This document shows positions 63,130 through 64,000 of a DNA stretch of 64,000 nt, in pieces. Location of the stretch: NCBI RefSeq assembly GCF_006438965.1, contig NZ_RCZM01000006.1, positions 267,912-331,911 of the forward strand, written 5' to 3'. The notes beneath the pieces were generated by a model that was given only the letters and a program-made list of their open reading frames with translations, did no database searches and had not been told where the DNA came from. Source of the DNA: Pedococcus bigeumensis (GTDB taxonomy: Bacteria; Actinomycetota; Actinomycetes; Actinomycetales; Dermatophilaceae). The translations under genes and the position numbers were made by a program. Each line of letters begins with the position of its first letter. Positions within the stretch are counted from its first letter, which is position 1.

Positions 63130-64000
63130 GCACCGTCGACACCGTGTCCCGCGACCGGCCCTCGGACCGCTCGTCCAGAGGGCTTGGTGGTTCCGGCTCG
63201 GGGACCTCCGGTTCGCCTGATGCAGGTGGCGCGTCGTCGCCGCCCGGCGGGTCCTCGATCCCGGCTCTCGGCCACCCGGCCAGGGGGCGCGAGATCAGGG
63301 ACCAGCTCGCGCGAGTCGTCATGTGGGGCGCGTTCCTGCTCGCCCTGGTCCCGCTGCTCTGGATCCTGTGGACCGTCGTCAGCAAGGGCGGCCACCTGCT
63401 GCTGGACTCGCAGTGGTGGACCAACTCGCAGAAGGGCATCACCGCCCGGCGCGAGGGCGGCGGCGCGATCCACGCGATCCAGGGCACTCTCATCCAGGGG
63501 CTGACGACCGCCGTCATCTCGGTACCGATCGGGGTGATGACCGCGATCTACCTCGTGGAGTACGGCCGCGGGCGGCTCGCGAAGGCCGTCTCCTTCATGG
63601 TCGACATCCTCACGGGTGTGCCCTCGATCGTCGCCGGCCTGTTCATCTACGCCCTGTGGGTGACGACCTTCGGCTTCCAGCGGGTGGGCTTCGCCGTGTG
63701 CCTCGCGCTGGTGCTGCTGATGGTCCCCGTCGTGGTGCGCTCGACCGAGGAGATGCTCAAGCTGGTGCCCAACGAGCTGCGCGAAGCCGCGTACGCGCTC
63801 GGGGTGCCCAAGTGGAAGACCATCGTCAAGGTCGTGCTGCCGACGGCGTTCTCCGGCATCATCACCGGCGTCCTGCTCGGCCTCGCCCGAGTCATGGGTG
63901 AGACCGCTCCGCTGCTGATCCTCGGGCCCTACTCGAAGTCGATCGCCACCGACCTGTTCAGCGGCCTGATGCCGACGCTGCCCACGATGATCAACCAGGA
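63126..64000 (+). CDS. pstA: Phosphate ABC transporter permease PstA (3' end beyond window)
   Basis: ATG 63126 overlaps the pstC stop. A Ser/Gly-rich leader of about 50 residues, then MetI-like permease segments: IPIGVMTAIYLVEYG-type sequence (here VPIGVMTAIYLVEYG), DILTGVPSIVAGLFIY, coupling motif REAAYALGVPKWKTIVKVVLP, and GETAPLLILGPY. Truncated by the window end after about 291 codons; pstB expected next. Confidence 0.93.
   Translation, partial: MSTVDTVSRDRPSDRSSRGLGGSGSGTSGSPDAGGASSPPGGSSIPALGHPARGREIRDQLARVVMWGAFLLALVPLLWILWTVVSKGGHLLLDSQWWTNSQKGITARREGGGAIHAIQGTLIQGLTTAVISVPIGVMTAIYLVEYGRGRLAKAVSFMVDILTGVPSIVAGLFIYALWVTTFGFQRVGFAVCLALVLLMVPVVVRSTEEMLKLVPNELREAAYALGVPKWKTIVKVVLPTAFSGIITGVLLGLARVMGETAPLLILGPYSKSIATDLFSGLMPTLPTMINQ

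Noticed and set aside
1-64000. CRISPR array or known defence system
   Set aside because: No regularly spaced repeats and no cas, toxin-antitoxin or restriction genes were seen; the only exact tandem repeat has two units.
1-64000. Recurrent word as a KOPS-like polar signal
   Set aside because: The two orientations are about equally frequent (about 19 and 22 by eye), so it is not strand-biased.

Overview
The window comes from a high-GC actinobacterium. Mycothiol genes (mshA, mshD, an S-(hydroxymethyl)mycothiol dehydrogenase), WhiB, CarD, GlnR, RegX3/SenX3, an Rpf-type resuscitation factor and many GTG starts all point there. Gene order and protein flavour suggest Intrasporangiaceae or a close relative (Terrabacter/Phycicoccus/Knoellia/Janibacter type). 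This is an inference from recognised families; no search was run.

Positions 1-5780 are the right-hand part of an integrated conjugative element of the AICE (pSAM2-like) class. It carries small unknown genes, an FtsK/TraB-type DNA translocase, a WhiB-like regulator, a RepSA-type rolling-circle initiator, an excisionase and a tyrosine integrase. It abuts the 3' end of a tRNA-Thr(TGT) gene. The left end lies outside the window.

The rest reads as ordinary chromosome. 5.98-12 kb: methyltransferase, an Rpf protein behind a probable c-di-AMP riboswitch, a Ser/Thr kinase coupled to a ThrE-type exporter, and a CBS protein. 12-18 kb: otsA-otsB, a secreted-protein pair whose first gene carries two compensating frameshifts, and a DUF222-HNH gene beside a short tandem repeat. 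17.8-22.3 kb: a LacI regulator divergent from an orphan MsiK/UgpC-type ATPase with three operator-like palindromes between them, then DUF4032 and RDD proteins. 22.3-24 kb: a duplicated module (small Pro-rich membrane protein plus DUF2752) with a near-identical leader. 24-31 kb: rlmB, cysS, mycothiol-linked formaldehyde oxidation, ispF, ispD (no canonical start codon) and carD.

31-43 kb holds phosphate sensing (regX3-senX3, a Pho box, phoU), a frameshifted SigE-family sigma factor followed by a membrane-anchored protein, gpmA, a YbjN protein, mshA, a cupin, DUF2516, dtd and an asparaginase. 43-52 kb holds an HbhA-like protein with its XRE regulator, a BKACE enzyme, a Wzz/BY-kinase fusion, ygfZ, a Fur-family regulator, an LCP ligase, a low-molecular-weight tyrosine phosphatase, a nitrobindin and a 32-residue membrane peptide. 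52-64 kb holds moaD, glnR, a 5'-nucleotidase, mshD with an in-frame repeat insertion, ppk1, a MutT1-like protein and pstS-pstC-pstA (cut by the window end). Pho boxes precede both phoU and pstS, so phosphate sensing, uptake and polyphosphate synthesis form a likely regulon here. The most unexplained signal is a short word, GGTATGCC/GGCATACC, which recurs about 40 times by eye on both strands of the chromosomal part but is almost absent from the integrated element.
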